From Ornithinibacillus xuwenensis (GTDB lineage Bacteria; Bacillota; Bacilli; Bacillales; Amphibacillaceae), in assembly GCF_039614845.1 (NCBI RefSeq), contig NZ_JBDIML010000002.1, forward strand, positions 186,001 through 250,000: a stretch of DNA of 64,000 nucleotides, written 5' to 3'. The position numbers and the translations under genes are program-made. The notes below the pieces were generated by a model. That model made no database searches and was not told the origin of the DNA. It saw nothing but the letters and a program-made list of their open reading frames with translations. Below, piece by piece: positions 1 to 8,713 of this stretch (position 1 is its first letter; each line of letters begins with the position of its first letter).

Positions 1-2
1 TA

Positions 3-524
3 AATGGGAATCGTTTTTTATACATATTTTCAAGAATATTACCACGTACGGCTTTCTTAATGATGTTATCCATTCGGTTTGTTCCGCTGTTACGAAGGAG
101 ACTTTCCGAAATAAATGCCGTTCAACGAATTCGGGGAGTAAGTGTGACCGAAGGAAGCATCAGAGCGCGTGCGAAAGCAGGTATGTTAACAACCCAGATT
201 TTATTAACATGGTCCTTAGAAGAAGCCATTCAAACTGCTGATTCCATGAAAGCAAGAGGCTATGGAATTGGTAAAAAAACGGCCTATATTCCGTTTCGGA
301 TGGAAAAACGTGACTGGAGCTGGCTTCTTGCTTTAGCATTGCTTTTTTTGATTTGTCTTGCTGGTGGTTTTTTAGGCTATGGCAAGATTATTATCTATCC
401 GGAGTTAGGGACACTTCAATTTTACTTACTTGACTGGGTATTATATGGCTGCATGATTATTCTGTATTCATTTCCACTGATTGTGGAGGGGAGGGAGCAA
501 TTGAAATGGATATCTTTAAAATAG
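3..524 (+). CDS. ecfT: ECF transporter transmembrane component EcfT (5' end outside window)
   Basis: The frame is open from base 3 with no stop, so this is the C-terminal part of a longer gene. It contains the EcfT/CbiQ signature region (RFVPLLRRR, then a mobile loop ending in KARGYGIG), with Ala-Arg-Gly motifs that couple to the ATPase, followed by two hydrophobic helices. EcfT is the membrane scaffold of energy-coupling-factor importers and joins the ATPase to the substrate-binding S component. It overlaps the next gene by 19 bases, indicating an operon. An internal ATG at 60 also exists, but family similarity continues upstream of it. Substrate is not deducible from this part. Confidence 0.88.
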   Translation, partial: NGNRFLYIFSRILPRTAFLMMLSIRFVPLLRRRLSEINAVQRIRGVSVTEGSIRARAKAGMLTTQILLTWSLEEAIQTADSMKARGYGIGKKTAYIPFRMEKRDWSWLLALALLFLICLAGGFLGYGKIIIYPELGTLQFYLLDWVLYGCMIILYSFPLIVEGREQLKWISLK

Positions 525-2188
525 ATGATCTTTCTTTTCGCTATCCAGATGCGGAGGAGGAAGCACTTAGTCATCTCGCTATTCAACTAAAAGAAGGGGA
601 ATTTACGGTGGTATGTGGGCCAAGTGGGTGTGGGAAATCTACGCTACTTCGCTTATTAAAGAAGGACCTTGCCCCAGTAGGCAGCTGTACAGGAGAAATA
701 AGCTATGCCGGAAAGCCAATCATGGACTGGGATGATCGGACAATGATTGAGGATATCGGCTTTGTTTTTCAAGACCCTGAGAATCAAATCATTATGGATG
801 ATGTCATGCAAGAGATTGTCTTTGGCATGGAGAACCTCGGCTATTCCAATATGGAAATGCGGAAGCGAGTAGCGGAATTAGTCCATTTTTTTGGAATGGA
901 AGAACTGTTACATGCTAAACCCTCCGAGCTATCTGGTGGTCAAAAGCAATTATTAAATCTGCTCTCTGTTCTTCTATTGAAGCCTAAAGTATTGCTGCTT
1001 GATGAACCGACATCACAATTAGACCCAGTTGCCGCCAAGGATTTAATCGTGATGCTGGATAGACTGAATAAAGAGATGGGAATAACCATCATTCTAGTGG
1101 AGCATCGTCTGGAAGAGTTATTTGCGATTGCCGAGCATGTGATCATGATGGATAAAGGAAAAGTCGTGTATGAAGGAACGAGTAGAGAGGTAATCTATGA
1201 TATTTTTCAAAAAAATGATCAGGCATTCATGCAATATGTTCCATCTATTTCCCAGCTTTATATTCAGCGAACCGATACACTTGAAAAATCAGCTATACCA
1301 TTAACGGTAAAAGAATGTAAGCAATGGCTGGCAGCACAGCCCAATCATGCTTCTACTGAAGCGAACCAAGCACCAATCGAATCAACTTCAAATAAGGAAA
1401 AGCCAATCCTTTCCGTACAAAATGTCTATTTCCAATATACGAAAACAACACCATTCGTTTTGAAGAATATCTCCTTACAGGTAACGAAAGGAGAATTCTT
1501 TACCATTATTGGCGGAAATGGTTCCGGGAAGAGTACGTTGTTGAAAGCGTGCATCGGAAATCTCAAGCCTCAACGCGGACGAGCATATATGGGAGGCAAG
1601 GATACCTATAAGTTAAAAGGGAAAGAACTTTATCATAAAATTGCTTATTTGCCACAAAATCCGAGAACGTATTTTATTCAAGACACGGTGGAAAAAGAAA
1701 TGCAGGAAGTGTTAAAGCGTCAACAGCTACCAGATGACACAGCAAGAATGACGGAGGTGTTAGATATTTTCGGTATACAGCATATACGGAATCGTCATCC
1801 ATATGATTGTTCGGGAGGAGAAATGCAGAAAGCGGCTCTTGCTTGTATGTTATTAGGTAATCCTGAAATATTGTTTATTGATGAGCCTACGAAGGGACTA
1901 GACCCAATGTCGAAACAAAATTTTGCTCAGATTCTTCACCAGCTTCATGAAGCGGGTCTAACGATTATCATGGTGACACATGATATCGAGTTTGCTGCCA
2001 AGCATGCGGAACGCTGTGCCATGATGTTCGATGGGACGATTACGACGGAAGGAACGCCGGATGAACTCCTAAAAGGAAATTATTTTTATACGACTTCCAT
2101 AAATCGAGCAACTCGTGCAAGTCATGTTAGAGAATCACTTACATTAGAGGAGGCACTTTCCGAATGGCCAAATCCCGTGCATATTTAG
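506..2188 (+). CDS. ECF transporter ATPase, two fused ABC domains
   Basis: This protein has 560 residues and two complete ABC nucleotide-binding domains. Domain 1 (about 1-240) has Walker A GPSGCGKST, signature LSGGQKQ and Walker B VLLLDEPTSQLD. Domain 2 (about 290-540) has GGNGSGKST, CSGGEMQK and ILFIDEPTKGLD. It therefore replaces the separate EcfA/EcfA' heterodimer, as in YkoD-type systems. A low-complexity linker of about 40 residues joins the halves. It overlaps ecfT upstream and the S component downstream (25 bases), so the three are translationally coupled. It energises vitamin or metal uptake at the membrane. Confidence 0.93.
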   Translation: MDIFKIDDLSFRYPDAEEEALSHLAIQLKEGEFTVVCGPSGCGKSTLLRLLKKDLAPVGSCTGEISYAGKPIMDWDDRTMIEDIGFVFQDPENQIIMDDVMQEIVFGMENLGYSNMEMRKRVAELVHFFGMEELLHAKPSELSGGQKQLLNLLSVLLLKPKVLLLDEPTSQLDPVAAKDLIVMLDRLNKEMGITIILVEHRLEELFAIAEHVIMMDKGKVVYEGTSREVIYDIFQKNDQAFMQYVPSISQLYIQRTDTLEKSAIPLTVKECKQWLAAQPNHASTEANQAPIESTSNKEKPILSVQNVYFQYTKTTPFVLKNISLQVTKGEFFTIIGGNGSGKSTLLKACIGNLKPQRGRAYMGGKDTYKLKGKELYHKIAYLPQNPRTYFIQDTVEKEMQEVLKRQQLPDDTARMTEVLDIFGIQHIRNRHPYDCSGGEMQKAALACMLLGNPEILFIDEPTKGLDPMSKQNFAQILHQLHEAGLTIIMVTHDIEFAAKHAERCAMMFDGTITTEGTPDELLKGNYFYTTSINRATRASHVRESLTLEEALSEWPNPVHI

Positions 2189-2865
2189 CAATTATTTCTG
2201 TTTCTATTTTTTTCATTATCGTTTTAGCGTTTGTTTTGCTGAATTATCAGGCCTATTTATTATTGAGCCTGGTTATTATTGCTTTAATCATGCTTCCTTT
2301 CTTTGCCCGCTTTGAAATCCGAAGCATTACGGGTAGGGAGGTTGTTATTCTAGCGGTATTAGCTGCAATTGCTGCCGTATCCCGTGTGCCTTTTGCTGGA
2401 TTACCGAGTGTACAACCAACCTCATTTGTCATTATTGTCACGGGACTCGTGTTTGGTGCGGAGTCAGGGTTTATTGTTGGGGCAGTTGCAGCATTAGTAT
2501 CGAATTTCTTTCTTGGTCAAGGACCTTGGACCCCTTGGCAAATGTATGCATGGGGCATGATCGGTATGACAGCTGGTCTATTACGGAATACATGGTGGAT
2601 GAAAAAAATGTGGGGCAAATGTGTCTATGGTTTTATCTGGGGATTCTTGTTTGGTTGGTTCATGAATTTATGGATTGTCGTTGGCAATGTGGAAAACCTG
2701 ACATGGAATTTTCTAATGGGGGTTTATGTATCCAGCTTCACACATGATCTCGCGCATGCATTGTCAAATGTATTCTTTTTAATCATTTTTGGAGCGAGTT
2801 GGATAAGAATATTGAATCGCTTTAAGCGGAAGTATGGATTACTTCGTCATGATATCGCTAGTTAA
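2164..2865 (+). CDS. ECF transporter S component (substrate-binding membrane protein)
   Basis: This is a 233-residue hydrophobic protein with about six to seven membrane segments. It has a loop with LPSVQPTSF and a glycine-rich GPWTPWQMYAWGMIG stretch typical of ECF S components of the riboflavin/cobalamin-like superfamily. It sits last in the EcfT-EcfA-S operon and its start lies inside the ATPase gene. S components determine substrate. I cannot assign one from sequence alone; vitamin B12 or another corrinoid is possible because such operons occur with cobalamin-binding proteins, but this is inference. Confidence 0.82.
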   Translation: MAKSRAYLAIISVSIFFIIVLAFVLLNYQAYLLLSLVIIALIMLPFFARFEIRSITGREVVILAVLAAIAAVSRVPFAGLPSVQPTSFVIIVTGLVFGAESGFIVGAVAALVSNFFLGQGPWTPWQMYAWGMIGMTAGLLRNTWWMKKMWGKCVYGFIWGFLFGWFMNLWIVVGNVENLTWNFLMGVYVSSFTHDLAHALSNVFFLIIFGASWIRILNRFKRKYGLLRHDIAS

Positions 2866-3160
2866 CTAGAAAAATAAACATCTATTCCCATAGCTGATGT
2901 AGGGGACCGATGAAGAGATGAATAGAAAGTCTGAGAACACATGGTAATTCAGCTAAATTTTATAAAAGTAAATTAGTAAATTTTGTAAATGTTTGGTAGA
3001 ATAATGATAGAAAAATTTGACAACCAACAATGGAGCACGATCCCACCCCATGAACATGCCTGTATGAACTGTTCCAGAGAGAAAGTCAACCAAGCTAGAT
3101 ACGTAGATTTATAACAGGTAGCTATGTAGATTAATTATTTCATATGTGGAGGTCTGATAA
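2866..3160. other. Intergenic region before the toxin island
   Basis: This 295-base AT-rich spacer has no credible gene. A clear ribosome site (GGAGG at 3147-3151) serves the toxin gene at 3161. No strong terminator or promoter pair is visible; TAGAAT near 2996 is the best -10-like sequence. Confidence 0.5.
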
Positions 3161-4711
3161 ATGGATGTAAGATACATCCCGGCAGATTGGGAGAAGATGA
3201 AATCAAGCATAGGTGATCTAATTGGAATAGGTCCCTATGGAAAAGAAATAATTGATGATTTAAAGGATATTACGGAAAACCTGGAAGATGCACAATCTGA
3301 TATTGAAAAGTATGATAGTGACGGCGTAATCTCCTTCAGTCATAAAGATCGGGAAAACACCTATCAAGCCTTATTTGAAGACTTCAAGGTATTACATAAA
3401 TTCACAGGAAAAGTAGGTGATATTGTAGAACGTGTCATTGACGAACCATTCTACGAGGATATCGATGCTTTCGTCGAAGCGATGCGTAATGCTACAATAT
3501 CGATTTACACAACCGAGAATCGAATTGGGGCGACAGAAGAACAAACCATTCAATATGGTTATGGTGGTGCAGGATCACGACAGACTCGAAAGATTCCGAA
3601 AACAGAAGTCAGCTTAGATGATTTATTAAGCGGTGATAATTATTATGCCGAAGAGCTGAAAATCCAATACGATATGTGGAAAGCAGAGAATCCTGATCAA
3701 GACTTCTCGCAGGAAGAGTTTCGGATGGCCGCTGTCAACATGCGCGCATTTGAATATGAATCGATTAAGGATCAGCAAATCATGAAAGAATTCTGGGTGA
3801 GTCTTGCTACATTAGTGGTTATTGCGGGAGTATCGCTTGTTTGTCCGCTAGCTGGAGTTGCGTTGGGTACGACCATTGCAGGATTAGAGGCCAAAACTTC
3901 GATCACTGGGAAGGACTGGATTTCTGACCGTGAAGTAGGTACTGGGGAACGCGTTACTCGAGGTTTATTCGCTTTCTTAGATATTGTCCCAGGTGTTGCA
4001 GTCATTAAGCGATTCAGTAATGCAGTTCGATTGGCCGATCGAACAGCTAGTCTGGGGCAGATGGGCTTAAAAGCAGGTGTGAAAACCAGTATACAACAGG
4101 AAATGAAGCATGTAGGAGATATGGTAGTAGCTGCAGGAAAACAAACAGAAGCTCGTTTGCGTAATGCAGGAGGCGCAATAAAGGACGCAAGTAGGGTAGT
4201 GAAAGGTAGACTAGCAAATGGTGCCGTAGCTGCTGGAAAAGCAGTTGATTCGGTCGTTACCTCGGCAAAAAATATCCCCACCACTCGTAAGGTCATGGCA
4301 ATTGATGACATCGGAAACGTGCATATACCAGCAGAAAATACACACTATTTTGCGAATAAAATTAGTGATATGATGGGTGTATCAGATGACGTGGTTGGTG
4401 TTAAGGGTACTACTAAACCTTTACAAAAACACCACTATGCAACAAATAAAAGTAAGAAATATACTCCTCAAATGGAGAATATAACAAAAAAGTATGGTTT
4501 AGATTTAGATGATGAATGGAATAAGGAATTATTACCTCATCAAGGGAGACATCCAAATGCATACCATGATTATGTATTAGATAAACTGAGTACCTATGAT
4601 AGATTAGCTAAAGGAGATAGGGAGAAATTTCTTAAATTGTATGAAGGGTTAAAGCAGGAAGTAAGGGATAATCCAGATATGCTTTATAAAGAGTATTGGA
4701 GGTCAAAATGA
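3161..4711 (+). CDS. Polymorphic toxin: helical N-terminus, pre-toxin TG domain, AHH nuclease tip
   Basis: This 516-residue protein is the only complete toxin of the island. Residues 1-200 are helical and hydrophilic, presumably the export domain; they resemble type VII (LXG-like) effectors in layout, but I do not see a clear LXG motif. Residues 205-285 include a hydrophobic hairpin and the pre-toxin TG motif (TGERVTRGLFAFLDIVPG). Residues 285-415 are the segment repeated downstream. The tip (from about 418) has KHH followed by LLPHQGRHPNAYHDYV, the AHH-type HNH/Endo VII nuclease signature, so the predicted action is DNA or RNA cleavage in rival cells. The stop overlaps the immunity start (ATGA). 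The tip is more AT-rich than the rest, consistent with exchange. Confidence 0.87.
   Translation: MDVRYIPADWEKMKSSIGDLIGIGPYGKEIIDDLKDITENLEDAQSDIEKYDSDGVISFSHKDRENTYQALFEDFKVLHKFTGKVGDIVERVIDEPFYEDIDAFVEAMRNATISIYTTENRIGATEEQTIQYGYGGAGSRQTRKIPKTEVSLDDLLSGDNYYAEELKIQYDMWKAENPDQDFSQEEFRMAAVNMRAFEYESIKDQQIMKEFWVSLATLVVIAGVSLVCPLAGVALGTTIAGLEAKTSITGKDWISDREVGTGERVTRGLFAFLDIVPGVAVIKRFSNAVRLADRTASLGQMGLKAGVKTSIQQEMKHVGDMVVAAGKQTEARLRNAGGAIKDASRVVKGRLANGAVAAGKAVDSVVTSAKNIPTTRKVMAIDDIGNVHIPAENTHYFANKISDMMGVSDDVVGVKGTTKPLQKHHYATNKSKKYTPQMENITKKYGLDLDDEWNKELLPHQGRHPNAYHDYVLDKLSTYDRLAKGDREKFLKLYEGLKQEVRDNPDMLYKEYWRSK
4004..4411 (+). repeat. Pre-toxin repeat copy 1 (within the expressed toxin gene)
   Basis: A 408-base segment (ATTAAGCGATTCAG to AAGGGTACT) encodes residues about 282-417 of the complete toxin. 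It is repeated almost identically, including at silent positions, at 6426-6839 and 9560-9973. It ends exactly at the junction with the variable nuclease tip. Confidence 0.92.
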
Positions 4712-5274
4712 AATATTTTAAACTAATTTTAGATGACAGCAACGATAATGATGTAGTTGTTCGTTGTGAGGATACACATGGATTTGAGCAGTATGAGTTA
4801 AAGGAAGGGAATTTTTTAGAGAATTGGAATGACAATATCACTTTTTATTTTAATCTACATGATGGAAATAGATTTACTGACTATTTAGCAAATAATTTAG
4901 GCTGGTTCATTGTATCAAAAAAGTTTAAGGATTTAATAAAAAAAATTGAAGAAGATGTCCAATTTCTACCTGTAAATGTTGTTGATTTTGAAAGTAAATA
5001 TAAAATAGAGAATGATGAATATTTTGTTGCAAATGTATTAGGGATAGTTGACGCATTAAACCTAGAAAACTCTGATTATAGTGTTATGGATTTAGACGGT
5101 GAAAAAATATATTCGGTAAGAAAATATGCAGTATCAGAAGACAAAATTAATAACAAAAATTTATTCAAATTAAAGGGAGATGAAATTCCATTATTCGTGT
5201 CAGAAACTTTTAAGCAATTAGTTGAAGAAAGTAATATTACTGGTTGTGAATTTCTAGAAATAAGAAATATCTAA
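4708..5274 (+). CDS. Immunity protein, Imm11/DUF1629-like
   Basis: I chose ATG at 4708 because GGAGG lies just upstream and it forms an ATGA overlap with the toxin stop, the usual toxin-immunity coupling. The product has 188 residues. The core (VNVVDFESKYKIENDEYF, then VDALNLENSDY, FVSETFKQLVEES and TGCEF) matches my memory of the Imm11 (DUF1629) immunity family. It should bind and block the AHH nuclease tip encoded immediately upstream. A strong terminator follows at 5286. The family call is from recall, not a search. Confidence 0.78.
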   Translation: MKYFKLILDDSNDNDVVVRCEDTHGFEQYELKEGNFLENWNDNITFYFNLHDGNRFTDYLANNLGWFIVSKKFKDLIKKIEEDVQFLPVNVVDFESKYKIENDEYFVANVLGIVDALNLENSDYSVMDLDGEKIYSVRKYAVSEDKINNKNLFKLKGDEIPLFVSETFKQLVEESNITGCEFLEIRNI

Positions 5275-5285
5275 TAATTTTTCAG

Positions 5286-5322
5286 GAAACCTTAGAGGGA
5301 TAACCTTTAAGGTTTCTTTTTG
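5286..5322 (+). terminator. Terminator after Imm11-like gene
   Basis: Nine-base stem GAAACCTTA / TAAGGTTTC followed by TTTTTG ends the expressed toxin-immunity pair, so cassettes downstream are not read from its promoter. Confidence 0.8.
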
Positions 5323-5592
5323 TGGGGGCTACCCAGTGCCGAATAAACTCCTTTTAATTTTGAGAATAGAGATAACACTTGTAAGCACTATATGATTTTT
5401 TAACAAATTCATTAGTACGTACAATATCTTTAAAACGTATGCCCTATCTACTCTTTATTTTATTAAGCAAATAACCATAATATCATCAGTTACCACCATT
5501 TCTATTCTCCAAAGCTATACCTTCGCTTTCTCCCAGCAAATTAAATTTTTTAGCAACTTTTACGTACATAGAACGATTACTAGAACAAGAGG
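5323..5592. other. AT-rich spacer with a possible small minus-strand reading frame
   Basis: No supported gene is present. On the minus strand, directly downstream of the XRE gene, a 27-codon frame (starting MYVKVAKKF and ending NRNGGN) runs about 5491-5574. It has no ribosome site and may be a remnant of the same mobile element. Confidence 0.3.
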
Positions 5593-5793
5593 CTACTCCA
5601 CCTCAATTAACTCCTGAATGTCGATGTCTAACACTTTGCATACCGTTTCTAATGTTGATAGATAAACCCTGTCCACATTGTCTGAACAAAGATGACTTAT
5701 TGTATTTGGTCGCAACCCTGTCATTCGTGCTAATTCACGTTGAGATAGGTCACGTTCTTTAAGAATTTCCTTTAGCTTAATTGATATAGGCAT
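5593..5793 (-). CDS. XRE/Cro-type helix-turn-helix repressor
   Basis: This 66-residue single-domain HTH_3 protein has a recognition helix in LSQRELARMTGLRPNTISHLC and ends in an acidic tail (DIQELIEVE). Its size fits phage or integrative-element Cro/CI-like regulators. It is transcribed divergently from a serine-integrase remnant, the typical control region of a mobile element. Two 14-bp direct repeats lie in the divergent region and are likely its operators. Confidence 0.85.
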   Translation of the reverse strand: MPISIKLKEILKERDLSQRELARMTGLRPNTISHLCSDNVDRVYLSTLETVCKVLDIDIQELIEVE

Positions 5794-5826
5794 GATAATT
5801 CCCTTCCTCTTTTCATGTTACTTTTA

Positions 5827-5876
5827 CGATACACAATAATTTTGTATCGGTAAAGGGGTTGATTGTATCGCTAAAG
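5827..5876. promoter_or_regulatory. Probable XRE operator: two 14-bp direct repeats 21 bp apart plus a palindrome
   Basis: TTGTATCGgTAAAG at 5842-5855 and TTGTATCGcTAAAG at 5863-5876 differ by one base and are exactly two helical turns apart. CGATAC (5827-5832) and GTATCG (5844-5849) also form an inverted repeat. Position between divergent XRE and integrase genes suggests autoregulation. Confidence 0.6.
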
Positions 5877-5957
5877 CCGCATACAATGAATTTATATTAA
5901 ATATAGTGGCTAAGCGTTACGTTAATCTCAATTAGAGTAACGGAGGGGGAAAATACC

Positions 5958-6155
5958 ATGAAAGTTATCGGATATATTCGAGTATCCACACAAGGACAAG
6001 CAAGGGATGGATACAGCCTTGCATACCAAGAAGATGAAATCAAAGCATATTGTCAGGCTCAAGGATATACGCTTTTACGCTTGTTTAAAGACGAGGGTAT
6101 CAGTGGGGCTAAGGTAGACGAAGAAGCATTAGAAGTGGATAGAATAGGCTTTTAG
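5958..6155 (+). pseudogene. Truncated serine recombinase (integrase) N-terminus
   Basis: Sixty-five residues remain of a large serine recombinase. IGYIRVSTQGQARDGYSL holds the catalytic Ser in the RVST motif, and FKDEGISGAKVDEEAL follows. The frame then hits a stop after EVDRIGF, where the family continues for several hundred residues with the rest of the catalytic core and the DNA-binding domains. The ribosome site (GGAGGGGG) is intact. It is therefore a 3'-deleted integrase, the scar of a phage or integrative element within the toxin island. Confidence 0.82.
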
Positions 6156-6230
6156 CTACTAACAGCAAACTTTGAAATTTCGCTTGGCTAGAAACCAAAA
6201 TTGTATACGTTATTACAAAATCGCAGAGGT

Positions 6231-6376
6231 TATGATGTGCTCCCCTTGTGGTAGACAGTTAAAATAAAAAACTGTTTACTCCAAGGAGGAGCATTTTTAT
6301 GGCCCAAAAATTAAAAATTTCAAGATTAGAAAAGATTACTACTACCTATAAACTACTAGATATAAATTTACAATAA
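6231..6376 (+). other. Possible insertion-sequence end or remnant
   Basis: After the integrase scar there is a hairpin (GTAGACAGT / ACTGTTTAC, about 6250-6284), an AGGAGGAG ribosome site and a 25-codon frame starting MAQKLKISRLEK at 6300 that stops at 6375. The layout resembles the 5' end of an IS transposase unit cut off early. The identification is weak. Confidence 0.3.
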
Positions 6377-6839
6377 GAATGACAAAGCTCGCGGCGATAA
6401 AGTAATAGAGAATTCAAATTCTGCCATTAAGCGATTCAGTAATGCAGTTCGATTGGCCGATCGAACAGCTAGTCTGGGGCAGATGGGCTTAAAAGCAGGT
6501 GTGAAAACCAGTATACAACAGGAAATGAAGCATGTAGGAGATATGGTAGTAGCTGCAGGAAAACAAACAGAAGCTCGTTTGCGTAATGCAGGAGGCGCAA
6601 TAAAGGACGCAAGTAGGGTAGTGAAAGGTAGACTAGCAAATGGTGCCGTAGCTGCTGGAAAAGCAGTTGATTCGGTTATTACCTCAGCCAAAAACATCCC
6701 AACCACTCGTAAGGTCATGGCAATTGATGACATCGGAAATGTGCATATACCAGCAGAAAATACACACTATTTTGCGAATAAAATTAGTGATATGATGGGT
6801 GTATCAGATGACGTGGTTGGTGTTGGGGTTAAGGGTACT
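6376..6839 (+). repeat. Pre-toxin repeat copy 2 with extended left flank
   Basis: From 6426 this matches copy 1 apart from a handful of substitutions and a 6-base insertion encoding Gly-Val near the end. The 50 bases before it (AGAATGACAAAGCTCGCGGC onward) are shared with copy 3 but not copy 1, and are in frame with the toxin. Confidence 0.92.
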
Positions 6840-7340
6840 GGAAATATTGGTAAGGAAGCTAGTGAAGCTGGCAAAAATGTAGAGAACGTGAAAATCCCTG
6901 AAAATATGAAGAAATGGGATTATCCACCTAGTGACGAATTATTTAAGAAATATGAGAATGTATATAAGAATCCAAAATATTATGATCAAAAAACAGGACA
7001 AATTCAATGGCCACCTAATCATGGATTTGTTTCGGGAACTCAAAACGTGGAAATATTACAACCTGGAACCAGATTAGATAGATATGGTAAACCGAAAGGT
7101 TCCTTTTTATCTCCTGAAAGCGATTCGTTCCCAAGTAGAGCTTTGGCTCTGCATAGTGAACAAGCGCCTTATTATGTTTATGAAGTTATTGATGACTTCG
7201 AAGTAACTTCAGGGAAAATCGCTCCTTGGTTTGATCAGCCAGGTGGAGGGACACAAATTATTAAATATAAATCTAATGGTCGACCATACTCTATAGAAGA
7301 ATTAATAGAGCTTGAAGTTATTAAACAAATATACCCATAA
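6453..7340 (+). CDS. Orphan toxin cassette: pre-toxin fragment plus TNT (NAD+ glycohydrolase) tip, no proper start
   Basis: The reading frame is open from 6366, but its only early start (TTG at 6453) has no ribosome site, so it is probably a silent donor cassette. Residues 1-130 are the repeated pre-toxin segment. The tip has the TNT (tuberculosis necrotizing toxin-like) pattern: WPPNHGFVSGT, LDRYGKPKGSFLSPES, and APWFDQPGGGTQ near the end. TNT domains hydrolyse NAD+. A ribosome-site-bearing immunity candidate starts 13 bases after the stop. It could be expressed if recombined onto the complete N-terminus at 3161. Confidence 0.82.
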   Translation: MADRTASLGQMGLKAGVKTSIQQEMKHVGDMVVAAGKQTEARLRNAGGAIKDASRVVKGRLANGAVAAGKAVDSVITSAKNIPTTRKVMAIDDIGNVHIPAENTHYFANKISDMMGVSDDVVGVGVKGTGNIGKEASEAGKNVENVKIPENMKKWDYPPSDELFKKYENVYKNPKYYDQKTGQIQWPPNHGFVSGTQNVEILQPGTRLDRYGKPKGSFLSPESDSFPSRALALHSEQAPYYVYEVIDDFEVTSGKIAPWFDQPGGGTQIIKYKSNGRPYSIEELIELEVIKQIYP

Positions 7341-7353
7341 TGGAGTGTGAAAT

Positions 7354-7962
7354 ATGGACTTAATTGGTATATACAATTTAATTGAAACCGAATTTAAAGT
7401 GATTAAAGGGGAAAAAAATATTATTTATGTTGCACCAGTAAGTGGAGAAGATTATCCTGAAAATATTGTTAAGTTATCGTTCAATGAAGTAAATAATCAG
7501 TATGAACTTTTTGAAGTTGTTAGAGGAAAAGAATACAAAGTAGATGTATTTTCAGATAAATATAAATCAGCAGTGGCTTTATATGTTTTTTCGAAAAGTA
7601 AGTTAGAGGTAAGAAAATATGATGAAAATGTTCAAAATGAGATTAAAAATGCAACATCATTAAGTAATATTCAAAGGGTATTCAAAACTTTTTCAGATGA
7701 ACAGTATTATTCTTTCTATGCACTTAAGCCAGATAGAATAATTTTAGAAAAAAGCACAAATGATAGATATAATGTTTTATTTTTAGGAAAAGGTGATTCT
7801 AAGATTTATATAGATAAATCTAGAAAGTTAAATAGTGCCGCGGGTGTTCTATATAATTTTTCTTTTAAACTAAGCCAATTTTATGATCTGATTAATGTAA
7901 TTGAAGTAAAGACGGATTCTGATTTTATAGATACTCTAAAAGAATTATATCTTTTGGGTTGA
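7354..7962 (+). CDS. Predicted immunity protein for the TNT cassette
   Basis: A 202-residue soluble protein with no recognised domain starts 13 bases after the TNT tip, with TGGAG upstream. It is AT-rich and acidic, as are the other immunity genes here. The role as TNT inhibitor is inferred only from position; it does not resemble an immunity family that I can name. Confidence 0.65.
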   Translation: MDLIGIYNLIETEFKVIKGEKNIIYVAPVSGEDYPENIVKLSFNEVNNQYELFEVVRGKEYKVDVFSDKYKSAVALYVFSKSKLEVRKYDENVQNEIKNATSLSNIQRVFKTFSDEQYYSFYALKPDRIILEKSTNDRYNVLFLGKGDSKIYIDKSRKLNSAAGVLYNFSFKLSQFYDLINVIEVKTDSDFIDTLKELYLLG

Positions 7963-7978
7963 AAAAGCAGGTTGTTGC

Positions 7979-8098
7979 CTTTTCATAGATAGAGCCAGCC
8001 CTGAGAGAGCTAGTAAGGGTAAAACATATTCTATTGAAAATTCCTTAGATGAAATGAATGCTTTGGAAAGGTATTTTCGATGTTTTAGACACGAATAG
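7979..8098 (+). pseudogene. Gene-tail fragment between cassettes
   Basis: A start-less frame of about 39 codons (containing ASKGKTYSIENSLDEMNALE) ends at TAG 8096-8098. It looks like the C-terminal end of a lost toxin or immunity gene left by recombination. No family is recognised. Confidence 0.35.
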
Positions 8099-8160
8099 GA
8101 TAAACACTGGTTTTTAAAAAGAGTTGTAGAAACTATTTTCATACAGTAATATTACGTTAT

Positions 8161-8207
8161 ACAGGTCAATTATAGTCAGATAACCACTATGATTGGCCTG
8201 TTTTTTG
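8161..8207 (+). terminator. Terminator in the cassette spacer
   Basis: ACAGGTCAAT / ATTGGCCTGT stem with one mismatch, followed by TTTTTTG. Confidence 0.75.
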
Positions 8208-8245
8208 TTTTAGAAAGAAAAGCGGGAAGCGTAGAATAGTTTTAG

Positions 8246-8713
8246 AAATATATTAAGGGTACGGGTAATACTGTTAATGATTATATTGATGATATAATTG
8301 TGAATGGGAATGTTGATGTAACTACGATGAATAAGCTTAAGAATGCTGTTCAGAATAATACTTTTAGTGTAGAAGAGTTATCTGAGCTTAGAAAAAAGAT
8401 GTCTGAATTAGGCACTAGTAAAGAATATGATGAAGCATTAATTAAAATGGATTTTGGTAAGTATCTCAGAGGATTAATAGGTGATCCACCTACAGCTATG
8501 ATTGATCCACATGCACATCATATATTATTTAAAAAGGGTTTAGGTGAGGCTCAACAAAAACTCGTTCAAGAAGGTCAAGAAATATTAAGAAAATATGGTA
8601 TTGACCCAGTAATTGGTAAAGAAAATCTAGTTTGGGCACCAAATAGAGTCGCCGGACAACATAGTATTGCAGCTCTAGAAAATAGAGGTGAAAGGAGAAT
8701 TTATTATGGATAA
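8246..8713 (+). CDS. Orphan toxin tip, AHH-type nuclease, start-less and apparently shortened
   Basis: The frame opens after a stop at 8243 with KYIKGTGN, the same junction words (KGTGN) that end the pre-toxin repeat, so it is a tip broken off at the domain boundary. The first possible start is GTG 8300. DPHAHHILFK and YGIDPVIGKENLVWAPN are an AHH nuclease signature. The usual helical tail after AGQHS is missing: the frame goes straight into the immunity ribosome site (GERRIYYG). It is probably inactive unless recombined, and possibly inactive even then. Confidence 0.7.
   Translation, partial: KYIKGTGNTVNDYIDDIIVNGNVDVTTMNKLKNAVQNNTFSVEELSELRKKMSELGTSKEYDEALIKMDFGKYLRGLIGDPPTAMIDPHAHHILFKKGLGEAQQKLVQEGQEILRKYGIDPVIGKENLVWAPNRVAGQHSIAALENRGERRIYYG

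Noticed and set aside
3772..4311. Long minus-strand frame opposite the toxin gene, repeated at 6368-6733 and 9603-9866
   Set aside because: It is the shadow of the repeated pre-toxin segment; it has no ribosome site and recurs only because the sense strand is repeated.
6231..6376. Complete insertion sequence
   Set aside because: Only a hairpin, ribosome site and 25 codons remain; no transposase catalytic region and no matching right end are visible.
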